From NCBI RefSeq assembly GCF_000685235.1, contig NZ_ARYH01000001.1:806001-870000 (forward strand): a stretch of 64,000 bases of DNA, given 5' to 3'. Under the pieces are notes generated by a model. The model made no database searches and was not told the DNA's origin. It worked only from the letters and a program-made list of their open reading frames with translations. Source of the stretch: Hyphomonas adhaerens MHS-3. Its GTDB lineage: Bacteria; Pseudomonadota; Alphaproteobacteria; Caulobacterales; Hyphomonadaceae. The translations under genes were made by a program, and so were the position numbers. Of this stretch, positions 1 to 9,136 are shown piece after piece (within the stretch, counting starts at the first letter, position 1; each line of letters starts with the position of its first letter).

Positions 1-461
1 CCGACCTTGGCGAGCTGAATGACTACCGGAAGGCCGCCTTCGTCTACAAATGGTCTGCCCCCAACCGGGGCGGCGCCATCTGGCGCGAAATCGAAATCCC
101 CTCCGCCAACGGCCATGGCACCGCAGAAAGCGTCGGCGCGATTTACCATCACTATGCCCGCAGCGGCGGCGGCAAGCTGCGCTCCGGTATCTTCGAAGAC
201 CTGATCCGTCCCCGGACACACGGACCCGATCTTGTCCTGCCGCTGGAGACCAGCTTCGGCGCCGGCATCATGCTGAACACGCATGGCCTGTTCGGCCCGA
301 ACCCGGCAACGCTGGGCCATTCCGGCTGGGGCGGCTCCATGGCCGTGTCCGATCCGGATGCGGAATTGACCTGCGCCTATGTCATGAACCGGCAGTCGAA
401 CGTGCTGGTCGGCGATCCGCGCGCCGTCCGTCTCGTCGAAGCCGTTTACGCCGCGCTCTGA
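1..461 (+). CDS. Serine hydrolase, beta-lactamase/esterase family (C-terminal part)
   Basis: The reading frame is open from the window edge (first full codon at base 3) to a TGA at 459-461, so only the last ~152 residues are present. The segment GHSGWGGS near the end matches the H/K-x-G box of class C beta-lactamase-like hydrolases and EstB-type esterases. The upstream stretch NGHGTAESVGAIYHHYA is also typical of this family. The catalytic SxxK would lie outside the window. Such proteins are serine esterases, peptidases or lactamases acting on small esters or amides; the substrate cannot be told. A LysE-type exporter gene starts one base after its stop, so the two are probably co-transcribed. 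Confidence 0.8.
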   Translation, partial: DLGELNDYRKAAFVYKWSAPNRGGAIWREIEIPSANGHGTAESVGAIYHHYARSGGGKLRSGIFEDLIRPRTHGPDLVLPLETSFGAGIMLNTHGLFGPNPATLGHSGWGGSMAVSDPDAELTCAYVMNRQSNVLVGDPRAVRLVEAVYAAL

Positions 462-462
462 C

Positions 463-1080
463 ATGTTTGGCGCGCTCGACTGGCCGGCCTTTATCGTCGC
501 CATGCTTGCGGTGGAACTGACGCCAGGCCCGAACATGGGATGGCTGGCCACCCTGTCGGCGCGCGCCGGCCGCCAGCATGGCTTCAAGGCGGTGGCGGGA
601 ATCACGCTCGGCCTCGCGGTCCAGCTTCTGGCCGCCGCGACGGGCCTGTCTGCCCTGCTCGCGGGATCGGTCACCTTCTATGAGGCGCTCCGATGGGGCG
701 GGGTTGCCTTCATGCTCTACCTCGCCTGGGAAGCCTTTCGGGACGATGGCTCGGCCCCACCTGCCATGGCGAACAAGCTGGCCGGGTTCCGGCGCGGCCT
801 GATTGCGAACCTGCTGAACCCCAAGGCGCTGGTGTTCTATCTGCTCGTTGTCGGCCAGTTCGCTGACCCCCGCCTCGGGCATCTCTGGCTCCAGATCCTC
901 CTGCTCGGCAGCCTGCACATTCTCCTCTCCCTGATCGTGCACGTGACCATCGTATTGGTGGCCGACCATCTGGGCGGTTTGCTGGAAAAATGGCGTACAT
1001 CTTTCGCGGCGCGGATCGGCTTTGGCCTGGCGCTCGCGATCGTGGCGCTCTGGATCGCCATGTCCACCTCACGCGCCTGA
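463..1080 (+). CDS. LysE/RhtB-family amino-acid exporter
   Basis: 205 residues, highly hydrophobic, with about six membrane segments. It begins MFGALDWPAFIVAMLAVELTPGPN; the xxTPGPN motif after the first helix is the signature of LysE/RhtB translocators, which export amino acids or small metabolites through the inner membrane. A second family hallmark, LLNPKALVFY, follows near residue 125. The ATG sits one base after the stop of the upstream hydrolase gene, suggesting translational coupling. Substrate unknown. A second family member lies at 40178-40807. Confidence 0.88.
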   Translation: MFGALDWPAFIVAMLAVELTPGPNMGWLATLSARAGRQHGFKAVAGITLGLAVQLLAAATGLSALLAGSVTFYEALRWGGVAFMLYLAWEAFRDDGSAPPAMANKLAGFRRGLIANLLNPKALVFYLLVVGQFADPRLGHLWLQILLLGSLHILLSLIVHVTIVLVADHLGGLLEKWRTSFAARIGFGLALAIVALWIAMSTSRA

Positions 1081-1128
1081 CCGCATCAATTTCCGCGATC
1101 TGGCGTATTTATTGCAGGATACGCGCTC

Positions 1129-1204
1129 AGATAGGACTCCCATCTCTATCTGTCAGAAACTGACACGCCCCGGTGCCGATCCCCTTGGTGCCGGGGCTTT
1201 TTTG
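1129..1204 (+). terminator. Intrinsic terminator preceded by two hairpins
   Basis: GCCCCGG at 1167-1173 pairs with CCGGGGC at 1191-1197, followed by TTTTTTTG, giving a rho-independent terminator downstream of the LysE gene. Immediately upstream are two more perfect short stems: AGATAG/CTATCT (1129-1134 with 1146-1151) and TGTCAG/CTGACA (1151-1156 with 1160-1165). The 132-bp gap 1081-1212 contains nothing else recognisable. Confidence 0.75.
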
Positions 1205-1212
1205 TCCTGATA

Positions 1213-2121
1213 TCAGACAGGCCGGGCCGCGCGCGCCAGCCGCCGGGCCTTTGCCTCGCCCACCATGGAATCGACGGTGAACACGGCAAGCGCCAGCCAG
1301 ATGAAGCCAAAGGCGATGGCAAGCGTCAGTCCGAACGGCTCGCGGAAAATGAAAACCGCGATCAGGAACTGAATGCTGGGCCCGATATATTGCATCATGC
1401 CGATGGTCGACAGTTTCAGCCGCTTGGCCGCCAGCGCAAACAGGATCAGCGGAAACGCCGTGATCGGACCTGCCGCCATCAACAGCGGAATGTCCCAGCC
1501 GCCCTGCCCCATCAACCGGCCGTCCGGCTGCTGTGCAAACCAGGCGAGCCAGCCCATGGCCAGCGGCACAAGCACGACGACCTCCATCAGGAAACCGGCC
1601 CGGCTGTCGACCGCCATTTTCTTCCGGATCACGCCGTAGGAGGCGAAACTCATGCACAGGAAGAGGGCGATCCATGGCACATGGCCATAAGCGACCGTCA
1701 CGATCGCCACCCCAATTGCCGCAATCGCAACCGATGCCCACTGCGCCGGGCGCAGCGTCTCGGTGAAGAACACCATGCCGAACAGCACGCTGACCAGCGG
1801 ATTGATGAAATAGCCGAGCGAGGCCTCAATGGTCCGGTCGGCATTCACGGCCCAGATATAGACGCCCCAATTGGCCCCGATCACCAGTCCGGAAAGGATC
1901 AGCCATTTTGCCGTGCGCCAATGGAAGGCCGCCCGGATGTCGCGCCAGTTGCCCGCCAGGGCGATCAGCAGCAGCGCCGTCGGAACGGACCAGATCACCC
2001 GATGTGCCAGCAATTCCTGCGGCAGGACATGCCGCATCGCCCGGATGTACAGCGGAAGGCTGCCCCAGATGAAATAGGCACACAGGCCAACCAGGAATCC
2101 GAAACGCTGGTTTGAAGACAT
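1213..2121 (-). CDS. rarD: RarD-type EamA transporter
   Basis: 302 residues with about ten hydrophobic helices. The N-terminus (GFLVGLCAYFIWGSLPLYIR) and the segment HRVIWSVPTALLLIAL match the RarD subgroup of the EamA drug/metabolite transporter superfamily, inner-membrane permeases whose substrate is mostly unknown. SLGYFINPLVSVLFG is the usual conserved motif in the first EamA repeat. It is convergent with the LysE gene and shares the terminator region near 1167-1204. It is divergent from the MscS gene, with a 127-bp promoter gap. The symbol follows family resemblance, not a demonstrated function. Confidence 0.85.
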   Translation of the reverse strand: MSSNQRFGFLVGLCAYFIWGSLPLYIRAMRHVLPQELLAHRVIWSVPTALLLIALAGNWRDIRAAFHWRTAKWLILSGLVIGANWGVYIWAVNADRTIEASLGYFINPLVSVLFGMVFFTETLRPAQWASVAIAAIGVAIVTVAYGHVPWIALFLCMSFASYGVIRKKMAVDSRAGFLMEVVVLVPLAMGWLAWFAQQPDGRLMGQGGWDIPLLMAAGPITAFPLILFALAAKRLKLSTIGMMQYIGPSIQFLIAVFIFREPFGLTLAIAFGFIWLALAVFTVDSMVGEAKARRLARAARPV

Positions 2122-2248
2122 GCGCTGCGCTGTATCAATCCGAATGACTCTTGAATAGTCACGAAAACCGGCGTCGGTTGCCTTGCTGCGTGCATCGTCT
2201 AGATTTCAGGAAGAACACCCACGCCACGCATGGAGAAACGCCCGCCAG

Positions 2249-3640
2249 ATGGAAGAAACATCGCCCTCGCTCCTGAACACGCTGAAGTTCGAAGACGTGC
2301 TTCGCTCTGTTCAGGAAGACGTGGCCCATCTGGCAGCGGAATTCCTGTCTTATGAATCGCTCTGGCAGTTCCTGGCGATCATCCTGGCCGGGATTGTCGG
2401 ATTCTTCCTCTCCCGTGTGCCGGTCACCCGGCTGAAAAAACTGGCGGCCAGCCGTGAGCGGTCGGATGTCCTGTTCCACGCCGCTGTGTCCTCGGCCCGC
2501 ATCGTCTGGCCGGTGGTGACCGCGCTCCTGCTCTGGATCACGATCCCCGTCTTCGGCCAGTTCGGCCTGCGCAACGAGATCCTGCGCGTCGCTGCCAGCC
2601 TGCTGAATGCGTGGATCATCGTCCGCCTGATCACGTCAAATATCCGCGACGGGCTGGTCGCCAATACACTCACCCTGCTCGCCTGGCTGATCGCTGCGCT
2701 GTACATCCTGCGCCTGCTGCAGCCGGTGACGGAATCGCTGGACTCCACAATCATCGAACTCGGCGGGGTGAAGTTCTCGATCCTGCGCCTGCTGACCAGC
2801 CTGGCCGTGGCCGCCTTTGCGCTCTGGCTCGGCCGGATTGCCGGTGACGCGGCGCAGGCCCAATTGCGCAGTTCCAAGAAGCTGACGCCATCCATGGCCG
2901 GCCTGCTCGGCCAGGTTCTGAAGATTGCCTTCATCATCATCGCCATCCTGATCGCGCTTCAGGTGGTCGGGGTGAACCTGACCGCCCTGACCATCCTGTC
3001 CGGGACACTGGGCATCGGTATCGGCTTCGGACTGCAGGCGATCTTCTCGAACTTCGTGTCCGGCCTGATCATCCTGATCGAAAAGTCCGTGAAAGTCGGT
3101 GACTTTATCGAGCTCCAGTCCGGCGTCACCGGCCTTGTGCGCGAGATCAATATCCGTTCAACGCTGGTCACCACGAACGATAATGTCGACATCCTCGTAC
3201 CCAACGAGGAGTTCATCAAGGCGCAGGTCATCAACTGGACCCTGCGCGAGGCCCGCCGCCGGGTCCGCGTGCCGTTCGGGGTCGCCTATGGCTCCGACAA
3301 GGAGCTTGTCCGCAAGGCCGGACTGGAAGCGGCTGAAGAAGTCGAATGGACTCTGAAGGGCATGCCGGGCCGCACACCGCAGGTGTGGCTGACCAAATTC
3401 GGCGACAGCGCGCTGGAATTCGAACTCGTCGCCTGGCTCACCGATGCGGCCGTCAGCCGCCCCGCCCGCGTGATCGCAGACTATAACTGGGCGATCCACA
3501 CGGCGCTGGAGAAGTACGAACTCGAAATCCCCTTCCCGCAGCGCGACCTGCACCTCAAAAGCGCAACGGGCCTCAACGTCACCGTCGAGACCCGTTCAGA
3601 GAAATCAGACAAGGCAAAATTCGATTCGGATACGGACTAG
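2249..3640 (+). CDS. MscS-family mechanosensitive ion channel
   Basis: About 463 residues from the ATG at 2249 (MEETSPSLLNTLKFED); a TTG further upstream at 2183 is less likely. Four or more N-terminal membrane segments are followed by the MscS pore and beta domain, with LGIGIGFGLQAIFSNFVSG (pore helix TM3) and the vestibule motif VGDFIEL. Channels of this family open on membrane tension and release solutes during hypo-osmotic shock. The long N-terminal membrane region is more like the YbdG/YnaI subgroup than minimal MscS. The end is convergent with asd, with only 5 bp between the two genes and a palindrome across the stop codon. Confidence 0.88.
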   Translation: MEETSPSLLNTLKFEDVLRSVQEDVAHLAAEFLSYESLWQFLAIILAGIVGFFLSRVPVTRLKKLAASRERSDVLFHAAVSSARIVWPVVTALLLWITIPVFGQFGLRNEILRVAASLLNAWIIVRLITSNIRDGLVANTLTLLAWLIAALYILRLLQPVTESLDSTIIELGGVKFSILRLLTSLAVAAFALWLGRIAGDAAQAQLRSSKKLTPSMAGLLGQVLKIAFIIIAILIALQVVGVNLTALTILSGTLGIGIGFGLQAIFSNFVSGLIILIEKSVKVGDFIELQSGVTGLVREINIRSTLVTTNDNVDILVPNEEFIKAQVINWTLREARRRVRVPFGVAYGSDKELVRKAGLEAAEEVEWTLKGMPGRTPQVWLTKFGDSALEFELVAWLTDAAVSRPARVIADYNWAIHTALEKYELEIPFPQRDLHLKSATGLNVTVETRSEKSDKAKFDSDTD

Positions 3641-3645
3641 TCCGT

Positions 3646-4680
3646 CTAGGCCGTCTGTTTTTCCGGTTTGATGACGCCGCGGTTCAGCAGCTCTTCCGCA
3701 ATCTGCACCGCGTTGAGCGCGGCGCCCTTGCGCAAATTGTCCGAGACGCACCAGAACAACAGCCCGTTCTCGACGGTCGGGTCCTTGCGCACGCGGCTGA
3801 TGAAGGTCGCCCAGTCACCGACGCATTCCTTCGGCGTGATGTAGAGGTCTTCCTTCGGATCATCGACCAGCATGATGCCGGGGCTTTCCCGCAGCAGGTC
3901 CTGCGCTTCCTTTGCGCTCATCGGGGCTGCCAGTTCCACGCTGACCGCTTCGGAGTGACCGACGAACACCGGCACGCGCACACAGGTGGCGACGAGTTCG
4001 ATGCTTTCGTCGATGATCTTCTTCGTCTCGACGCGCATCTTCCACTCTTCCTTGGTGAAGCCGTCATCCATGAAGACGTCGATCTGCGGGATGACGTTGA
4101 AGGCGATTTCCTTCTGGAAGATCTCGGGCGTGGGCTCGTCGTTCACATAGATGCCGCGGGTCTGGTTCCACAGCTCGTCCATGGCGTCCTTGCCCGCGCC
4201 GGAAACGGACTGGTAGGTCGAGCAGACCACGCGCTTGACGCCGACAGCGTCGTGCAGCGGCTTCAGCGCCACCACCAGCTGTGCCGTCGAGCAATTCGGG
4301 TTCGCGATGATCCGCTTCTTCTCGTACCCCATCACGGCGTCGCCATTGCACTCAGGCACGACGAGCGGCACGTCCGGGTCCATCCGCCAGGCGGAGGAAT
4401 TGTCGATGGTGATGGCGCCGGCCTTGGCGATCTTCGGGCACCATTGCTTCGCAGTGGAGCCGCCGGCAGACATCAGGACGAGATCGACCTTGGAAAAGTC
4501 GAAGCTTTCGATGTCCTGGCATTTGAGCGTCCGGTCGCCATAGGAGACTTCCTTGCCCTGCGACCGGCGCGATGCCACGGCGTGGACTTCGTCCGCCGGG
4601 AACAAGCGCTCGTCCAGAATGGCCAGCAATTCACGCCCGACATTTCCTGTCGCGCCGACAATCGCAATCCGTGTGCCCAT
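3646..4680 (-). CDS. asd: Aspartate-semialdehyde dehydrogenase
   Basis: 344 residues from the ATG at 4680. That start begins MGTRIAIVGATGNVGRE, the NADP-binding loop, and has a GAGGAG ribosome site upstream; a longer start at 4740 adds residues unlike the family. The active-site cysteine lies in IANPNCSTAQ, and the catalytic-domain sequence is continuous. The enzyme reduces aspartyl-4-phosphate to the semialdehyde, the branch point to lysine/diaminopimelate, threonine and methionine. It stands alone, divergent from the small SnoaL-like gene. Confidence 0.95.
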   Translation of the reverse strand: MGTRIAIVGATGNVGRELLAILDERLFPADEVHAVASRRSQGKEVSYGDRTLKCQDIESFDFSKVDLVLMSAGGSTAKQWCPKIAKAGAITIDNSSAWRMDPDVPLVVPECNGDAVMGYEKKRIIANPNCSTAQLVVALKPLHDAVGVKRVVCSTYQSVSGAGKDAMDELWNQTRGIYVNDEPTPEIFQKEIAFNVIPQIDVFMDDGFTKEEWKMRVETKKIIDESIELVATCVRVPVFVGHSEAVSVELAAPMSAKEAQDLLRESPGIMLVDDPKEDLYITPKECVGDWATFISRVRKDPTVENGLLFWCVSDNLRKGAALNAVQIAEELLNRGVIKPEKQTA

Positions 4681-4814
4681 GGCTTTTTCGCTCCTCGCAA
4701 TTCGAGGCGGGCTTATGGCGCATTTCGAACCGATGCGCAAAGCCTGTTGCCATTCGGCCCCCTGTCAGGCAACACGAGGGGGCACCCGGAGACACATATG
4801 GAGGCCCCAGCCCC

Positions 4815-5186
4815 ATGCTCGACGACGTAATTGCCCGCTATATTCAATGCTATAATGACCGTGACATTGACGGCATGCTCGATTGCGTGACCGATGATGT
4901 CGTGTTCGAAAACATCTCAAATGCCGGTGGATCCATGCGCCTGGATGGCAAGGACATGATGCGCCAGGTGGCAGATCTGTCCGGAAATGCCTTCTCATAC
5001 CGCCGCCAGCGACTGGTCAATGTCGTGTCCGGCGGCGGCAAGGCAGCCGCCGAGATCGAATTCGAAGGCAAGGCCGCCGTCGACCTGCCGAACGGCATCA
5101 AGGCCGGTGAGACCGTGAAAGTGCGCGGCGCCAGCTTCTTCGAATTCCGCGGGAACCTGCTCTGCCGGATCGCAGACTACAGCTAG
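4815..5186 (+). CDS. SnoaL-like / nuclear transport factor 2-like protein
   Basis: 123 residues from the ATG at 4815, preceded by GGAGG at 4800-4804. The pattern MLDDVIARYIQCYNDRDIDGML..VTDDVVFEN is typical of SnoaL-like NTF2 folds, small cone-shaped proteins that act as isomerases, hydrolases or ligand binders. No catalytic function can be assigned. The 3' end overlaps the stop codon of the convergent amidohydrolase gene by 4 bp. Confidence 0.75.
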   Translation: MLDDVIARYIQCYNDRDIDGMLDCVTDDVVFENISNAGGSMRLDGKDMMRQVADLSGNAFSYRRQRLVNVVSGGGKAAAEIEFEGKAAVDLPNGIKAGETVKVRGASFFEFRGNLLCRIADYS

Positions 5187-6379
5187 GCCGACCGCTGCAG
5201 TTCCGGCACGCGCAGGTCCGGGGCGAGGCCCTCACCCATCATGTCGATGAAATTGCCGGAATAGAACGCCTTGATGGCGCTTTTCGGCAAGTCTTGCAGG
5301 GTTTCATCAAACCGTTTCAGCGGGTTCCGGCCGCCTTCGACATGCGGGAAGTCGGAGGAGAACATGGCGATCTCCTCTCCAGCATTCCGGATGATCCAGC
5401 CGGCATCCTCATGCGGATAAGGCGCTGCGCGGAACTGGCGGCGGACGATCTCTGACGGCTTCGCGGAAAGCTTCTGCAGGCGTTCCTCATTGCGCATGAA
5501 GGCATGCGCGGCAGAATCCATTGCCCGCATCCAGCCTGGCACCCAGTTCGCGCCGAGTTCGATGGCGCCCCATTTGAGATCCGGGAAGCGGTCGAAAACA
5601 CCATCGAAGATCAGCGTCGCCAGCGTCTGCATCGCCGCCTCGGGGATCGGCATGTAGGAGACGGAGGTGAAATTGTCGTCGCCGCCATGGAAGTCCGGCA
5701 CCGGCGGCAGGCCGTTTTCCTTGTAGGCCGGGTTCAGTTTCTTCTCCCCGCCAACATGAAGTACGACCGGGACACCGGCCTCCTGCGCCGCCGCCCAGAC
5801 CGGGTCCAGCGCAACATGGCTCGGCGAGTGATGCTGCGGGCAAAGGCTCGGCACCATCAGCGCCTTGGCCCCAAGCTCCAGGGCCAGCTTCGCTGTGGCG
5901 AGCGCCCGGTCGAAATCCTCCAGCGGCACGTAAGCGACAGCCAGAAGACGCCGGTCGATGCTGCAGAAGTCCGTCATCATCCGGTTATGCGCATCGGCTG
6001 CGGCGTAGCAGAGCTCCATGTCATCCGACTGGTCGAGGCCGAAATTGCCGAGACAGTGCGTGGTGAAGACGAGCTGACTGGCGAAGCCGAGCTTGTCCAG
6101 CGTGTGCGGCCGGTCCTGCCGGATCCATGCCCCGTGCGCGTCATAGTTCTTCCGCAACAGGATATTGTCGTCCGCCTCCGCCCGGAAGGCTGCATCCTGC
6201 TGCAGCGCCAGGCGTTCCCCGACATGTTCAGCCTTCGCCCCCGTGCGCAATTCCTTCACCCGCGGCAGCGCCAGGAAGCGGTCCAGCAAGCGTTTCTCGA
6301 AATACGGATCAAGACAATCGGCCGGCTCCATCAAATGGCTATCGGCATCATGGATCAGCCGTCCATCGGCGTATGACAT
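5183..6379 (-). CDS. Amidohydrolase-2 family metal-dependent hydrolase
   Basis: 398 residues. The N-terminus carries the DADSH motif (D-x-H type metal ligands). Later come VVLHVGG and the C-terminal SSDFPHVEGG with the conserved aspartate of amidohydrolase-2 (ACMSD-like) TIM-barrel enzymes. Members hydrolyse or decarboxylate small carboxylated substrates, many in aromatic-compound degradation; the true substrate is unknown. It lies just downstream of a PhyH dioxygenase on the same strand (82-bp gap), so the two may act in one catabolic route. Confidence 0.82.
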   Translation of the reverse strand: MSYADGRLIHDADSHLMEPADCLDPYFEKRLLDRFLALPRVKELRTGAKAEHVGERLALQQDAAFRAEADDNILLRKNYDAHGAWIRQDRPHTLDKLGFASQLVFTTHCLGNFGLDQSDDMELCYAAADAHNRMMTDFCSIDRRLLAVAYVPLEDFDRALATAKLALELGAKALMVPSLCPQHHSPSHVALDPVWAAAQEAGVPVVLHVGGEKKLNPAYKENGLPPVPDFHGGDDNFTSVSYMPIPEAAMQTLATLIFDGVFDRFPDLKWGAIELGANWVPGWMRAMDSAAHAFMRNEERLQKLSAKPSEIVRRQFRAAPYPHEDAGWIIRNAGEEIAMFSSDFPHVEGGRNPLKRFDETLQDLPKSAIKAFYSGNFIDMMGEGLAPDLRVPELQRSA

Positions 6380-6461
6380 GGCATTCCTCCCTCATATTTT
6401 TGGGGAATGCTCTCATGAGCTCTCCGCAGGGGCAATCTTACCCTTGCGTTATGTCACGATG

Positions 6462-7304
6462 TTAACGGGGCAACTGCGGCGACCGAGGCCACCAGTAGCC
6501 GCCATGATCGAACTGGCTGGCACCACCCACGGATTCCAGATCTGACTTGGAATAGTAGTGACAGACGAGGCTCTTGCGCGTCAGGTCCCAGTTCTGGATC
6601 GGCGATCCCCCATGAAGAAGGAAGGCATGCCAGATGAAGACGTCGCCCTTCTTGGCATGGTTCACCTGCTCTTGCAGGCCCATTTGCTCGGTGTGCTGCG
6701 CAATGTGATCGTCCCATCCGCTGACTTCCCCCGGAATCACCCGGATCTTGCCATTGGAGAACCGGTAGACCGGGATGTTGTGCGAACCAGGCATGTAGCG
6801 GAGTGGCCCAGAGTCAGGGTGGATATCCTCCAGCGCCACCCAGATCGCAATCATGTCCCGTTCGTTCGGCGGTGGCAGGTAAAGTGTATCCTGGTGCATG
6901 CCTTGGCCCGAACCCCATTTGAAGTTCAGGGACTGGCACAGGACCGGCTCCGTCCCAAGCAGTTCACGAAGGACATGTACCAGCTTCGGATCAAGGCTGA
7001 CCGACCGGACTGGATCACTGACCAGGAACAGGTCATTCATCACGTACCGTTCCGTCCGCTCTTCCTCGGACAAACGGTCGAGATAATTCCTCACCCGCTT
7101 CTGGGTCGGGGAGTAGATCTGATTGTCGGCGACAATATCGTCACGCCGATTTTTCCATGCTTCCTCGGTCTCGTTGACAATTGCGTCCACCTGTTCGTCC
7201 GAAAGAAACTTTGGAAGGACGTAATAGCCATTTTGCTCCCAAAACGCTAAATCGACTTCCGGTTTTTCGTCAGTTTTCGGTACAATCTCGACAGTTTCTT
7301 TCAT
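6462..7304 (-). CDS. Phytanoyl-CoA dioxygenase (PhyH) family Fe(II)/2-oxoglutarate oxygenase
   Basis: 280 residues. The iron triad is visible as H137-x-D139 (GMHQDTLY) and the distal H231 in LLHGGSP, and R243 is placed to bind 2-oxoglutarate. The MPGSHN motif is also typical. Family members hydroxylate fatty acyl-CoAs, secondary metabolites or other small molecules. It is followed 82 bp later by the amidohydrolase gene. Substrate not predictable. Confidence 0.85.
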   Translation of the reverse strand: MKETVEIVPKTDEKPEVDLAFWEQNGYYVLPKFLSDEQVDAIVNETEEAWKNRRDDIVADNQIYSPTQKRVRNYLDRLSEEERTERYVMNDLFLVSDPVRSVSLDPKLVHVLRELLGTEPVLCQSLNFKWGSGQGMHQDTLYLPPPNERDMIAIWVALEDIHPDSGPLRYMPGSHNIPVYRFSNGKIRVIPGEVSGWDDHIAQHTEQMGLQEQVNHAKKGDVFIWHAFLLHGGSPIQNWDLTRKSLVCHYYSKSDLESVGGASQFDHGGYWWPRSPQLPR

Positions 7305-7471
7305 GTGATATCAGCCTCGCGTTACAAGGGCCAAAATGCACATGAGAACTATCTGGGCAAGAAAAAATTTCCTCTTACCGACGCACCGCACAGATCGTCT
7401 GAAATTCGGGGAGACCTGCCCGCGCCGCTCCGCATCCTGTAGCGGCGCCTGCGCGTTCGACGGCACGCAAT

Positions 7472-8524
7472 TCAGAGTGCGGCGATGATCGCGTCGGCCA
7501 TTTCGCTTGTGGACAGGCTGCCACCGAGGTCCTTCGTGCGGGCGCCCTGGTCGAGCGCCTTGCCGACAGCCGCAAACAGCATATCGGCCGCCTTCTCCCG
7601 GCCGAGCGACCAGCGCAGTGCCATTTCCAGCGACAGGATCGCGGCGCAGGGGTTCGCAACTCCCTGCCCGGCAATATCCGGCGCAGAGCCATGCACCGGC
7701 TCGTAAAGGCCGGGCGTGCCCGGAGCGCCGAGCGAGGCGGAGGGTAGCATGCCGATCGACCCGGTCAGCATGGCCGCCTCATCCGACAGGATGTCGCCAA
7801 ACAGATTGCCTGCGAGGATGACGTCGAACTGCTTTGGCGCCCGGACGAGTTCCATGGCGCAGGCATCGGCATACATGTGCGACAGGTCCACGCCTGCGCC
7901 CATTTCGGCGTGCGCCAGCGTAACTTCCTGGCGCCAGAACAGGCCGGATTCCATGACATTGGATTTCTCGACCGAACAAACACGGCCCTGACGGCCGCGG
8001 GCGATCTCGAAGGCGACGTGCGCCACGCGCTCGATCTCCGGATGGGTATAAACCGACGTATCGTAGCCGCGGCGGATGCCGCTGGTTTCGTCGATGCCAC
8101 GCGGTTGGCCGAAATAGACCCCGCCCGTCAGCTCGCGGACAATCATCAGGTCAAGGCCGGCCACAACGTCGTGCTTCAGGCTGGACGCTTCCACCAGCGC
8201 AGGGAAGCAGAAGGCGGGACGCAGGTTCGCGAACACGTCGAGGCCTTTGCGCAAGGCCAGCAGGCCGGCTTCCGGACGCTTGTCGCGCGCTGAGCCAACC
8301 CATTTCGGCCCACCGACCGCGCCGAGCAGCACGGCATTGGCCTGCCGCGCGCGTTCCAGCGTCTCTTCCGTCAGCGGATCGCCATGCGCGTCAATCGACG
8401 CCCCGCCGACCAGGCCTTCTTCCATTTTCAGGTCCGGCGCGACCACTTCCGCCACGCGGCGGGCTTCAGCGGTGACTTCCGGGCCAATCCCGTCACCCGG
8501 GAGCAGGAGGAGTGTCTGATGCAT
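7472..8524 (-). CDS. leuB: 3-isopropylmalate dehydrogenase
   Basis: 350 residues, starting [17 protein letters not shown]. The stretch [13 protein letters not shown] and the metal-binding region with [22 protein letters not shown] are diagnostic. It oxidatively decarboxylates 3-isopropylmalate in leucine synthesis, using NAD+ and Mg2+. It is the last of the three leu genes on this strand, after leuC and leuD, but unrelated small genes intervene. Downstream (7422-7448) is an 8-bp perfect stem without a clear T tract. Confidence 0.95.
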   Translation of the reverse strand: MHQTLLLLPGDGIGPEVTAEARRVAEVVAPDLKMEEGLVGGASIDAHGDPLTEETLERARQANAVLLGAVGGPKWVGSARDKRPEAGLLALRKGLDVFANLRPAFCFPALVEASSLKHDVVAGLDLMIVRELTGGVYFGQPRGIDETSGIRRGYDTSVYTHPEIERVAHVAFEIARGRQGRVCSVEKSNVMESGLFWRQEVTLAHAEMGAGVDLSHMYADACAMELVRAPKQFDVILAGNLFGDILSDEAAMLTGSIGMLPSASLGAPGTPGLYEPVHGSAPDIAGQGVANPCAAILSLEMALRWSLGREKAADMLFAAVGKALDQGARTKDLGGSLSTSEMADAIIAAL

Positions 8525-8626
8525 GTTCTGGCCTGTCTATTACGCAATACCGATGGGCGGCATTTACCGCTCCCCAGCCGCAATGTCACCCACGGTTTTT
8601 GACGCAGCCTGCCCGGTGAAAATGCC

Positions 8627-8923
8627 TCAGATCGGCTCTGGATCGGCCTCATACAGCCGCAGGGACCGGTCTGTTATGCCGAGGCTGGCGATTTCCTCGC
8701 GCCAGGCGGCCATATGGGGCGTGGCGAAATGCGCCTTCAGCGCCTCCCGGCTTTCCCAGCGTTCGGTCACCCGCACCAGGCCGGGGTCGAGCAGATCGAC
8801 GCTGTAGGCATAGTCGATGCAGCCGGATTCGGCCCGGCTGGCACGGATCATGGTCTCCATCGCCGGACGGGCCGCTTCGATCCGTTCCGGCGGAACTCTG
8901 ACTGTGCCTTCGATGACGATCAT
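8627..8923 (-). CDS. Antibiotic-biosynthesis-monooxygenase (ABM) domain protein
   Basis: 98 residues starting MIVIEGTVRVPPERI, with the ASRAESGCIDYAYS and ERWESREALKAHFATPHM patterns of dimeric ferredoxin-like ABM/YgiN proteins. These include quinol monooxygenases and haem- or flavin-independent oxygenases. Its ATG overlaps the stop of the upstream lipoprotein gene (ATGA), so the pair is translationally coupled. A paralogue lies at 39235-39537. Confidence 0.82.
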   Translation of the reverse strand: MIVIEGTVRVPPERIEAARPAMETMIRASRAESGCIDYAYSVDLLDPGLVRVTERWESREALKAHFATPHMAAWREEIASLGITDRSLRLYEADPEPI

Positions 8924-9105
8924 GAGTCCGTCTCGCTTTCTTCGGAGGTTGCGGCGCCATCATCTTCAGGCGCCGTGGCATCTGCCGGCGGCTTTTCCGG
9001 CAGGGTGACGTTCACTTCCGGCTTTATAGAAAACGGATCATTGTGGCAGGCGCCAAGCGCCGCCAGCCCCAGCACGAGGAAGATTGGTTTTACTCTGTCC
9101 GGCAT
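8920..9105 (-). CDS. Small acidic lipoprotein
   Basis: 61 residues: a short signal sequence ending in a lipobox LGAC (Cys20), then a Pro/Glu/Asp-rich tail (PEKPPADATAPEDDG) with no recognisable domain. The ATG at 9105 has an AAGGGA ribosome site. The mature peptide of ~42 residues would be anchored in a membrane facing the periplasm. It is coupled to the downstream ABM gene by a 4-bp overlap. Function unknown. Confidence 0.7.
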   Translation of the reverse strand: MPDRVKPIFLVLGLAALGACHNDPFSIKPEVNVTLPEKPPADATAPEDDGAATSEESETDS

Positions 9106-9136
9106 CGGGTTTCCCTTCTCGGATGCCGTCCGGGCT

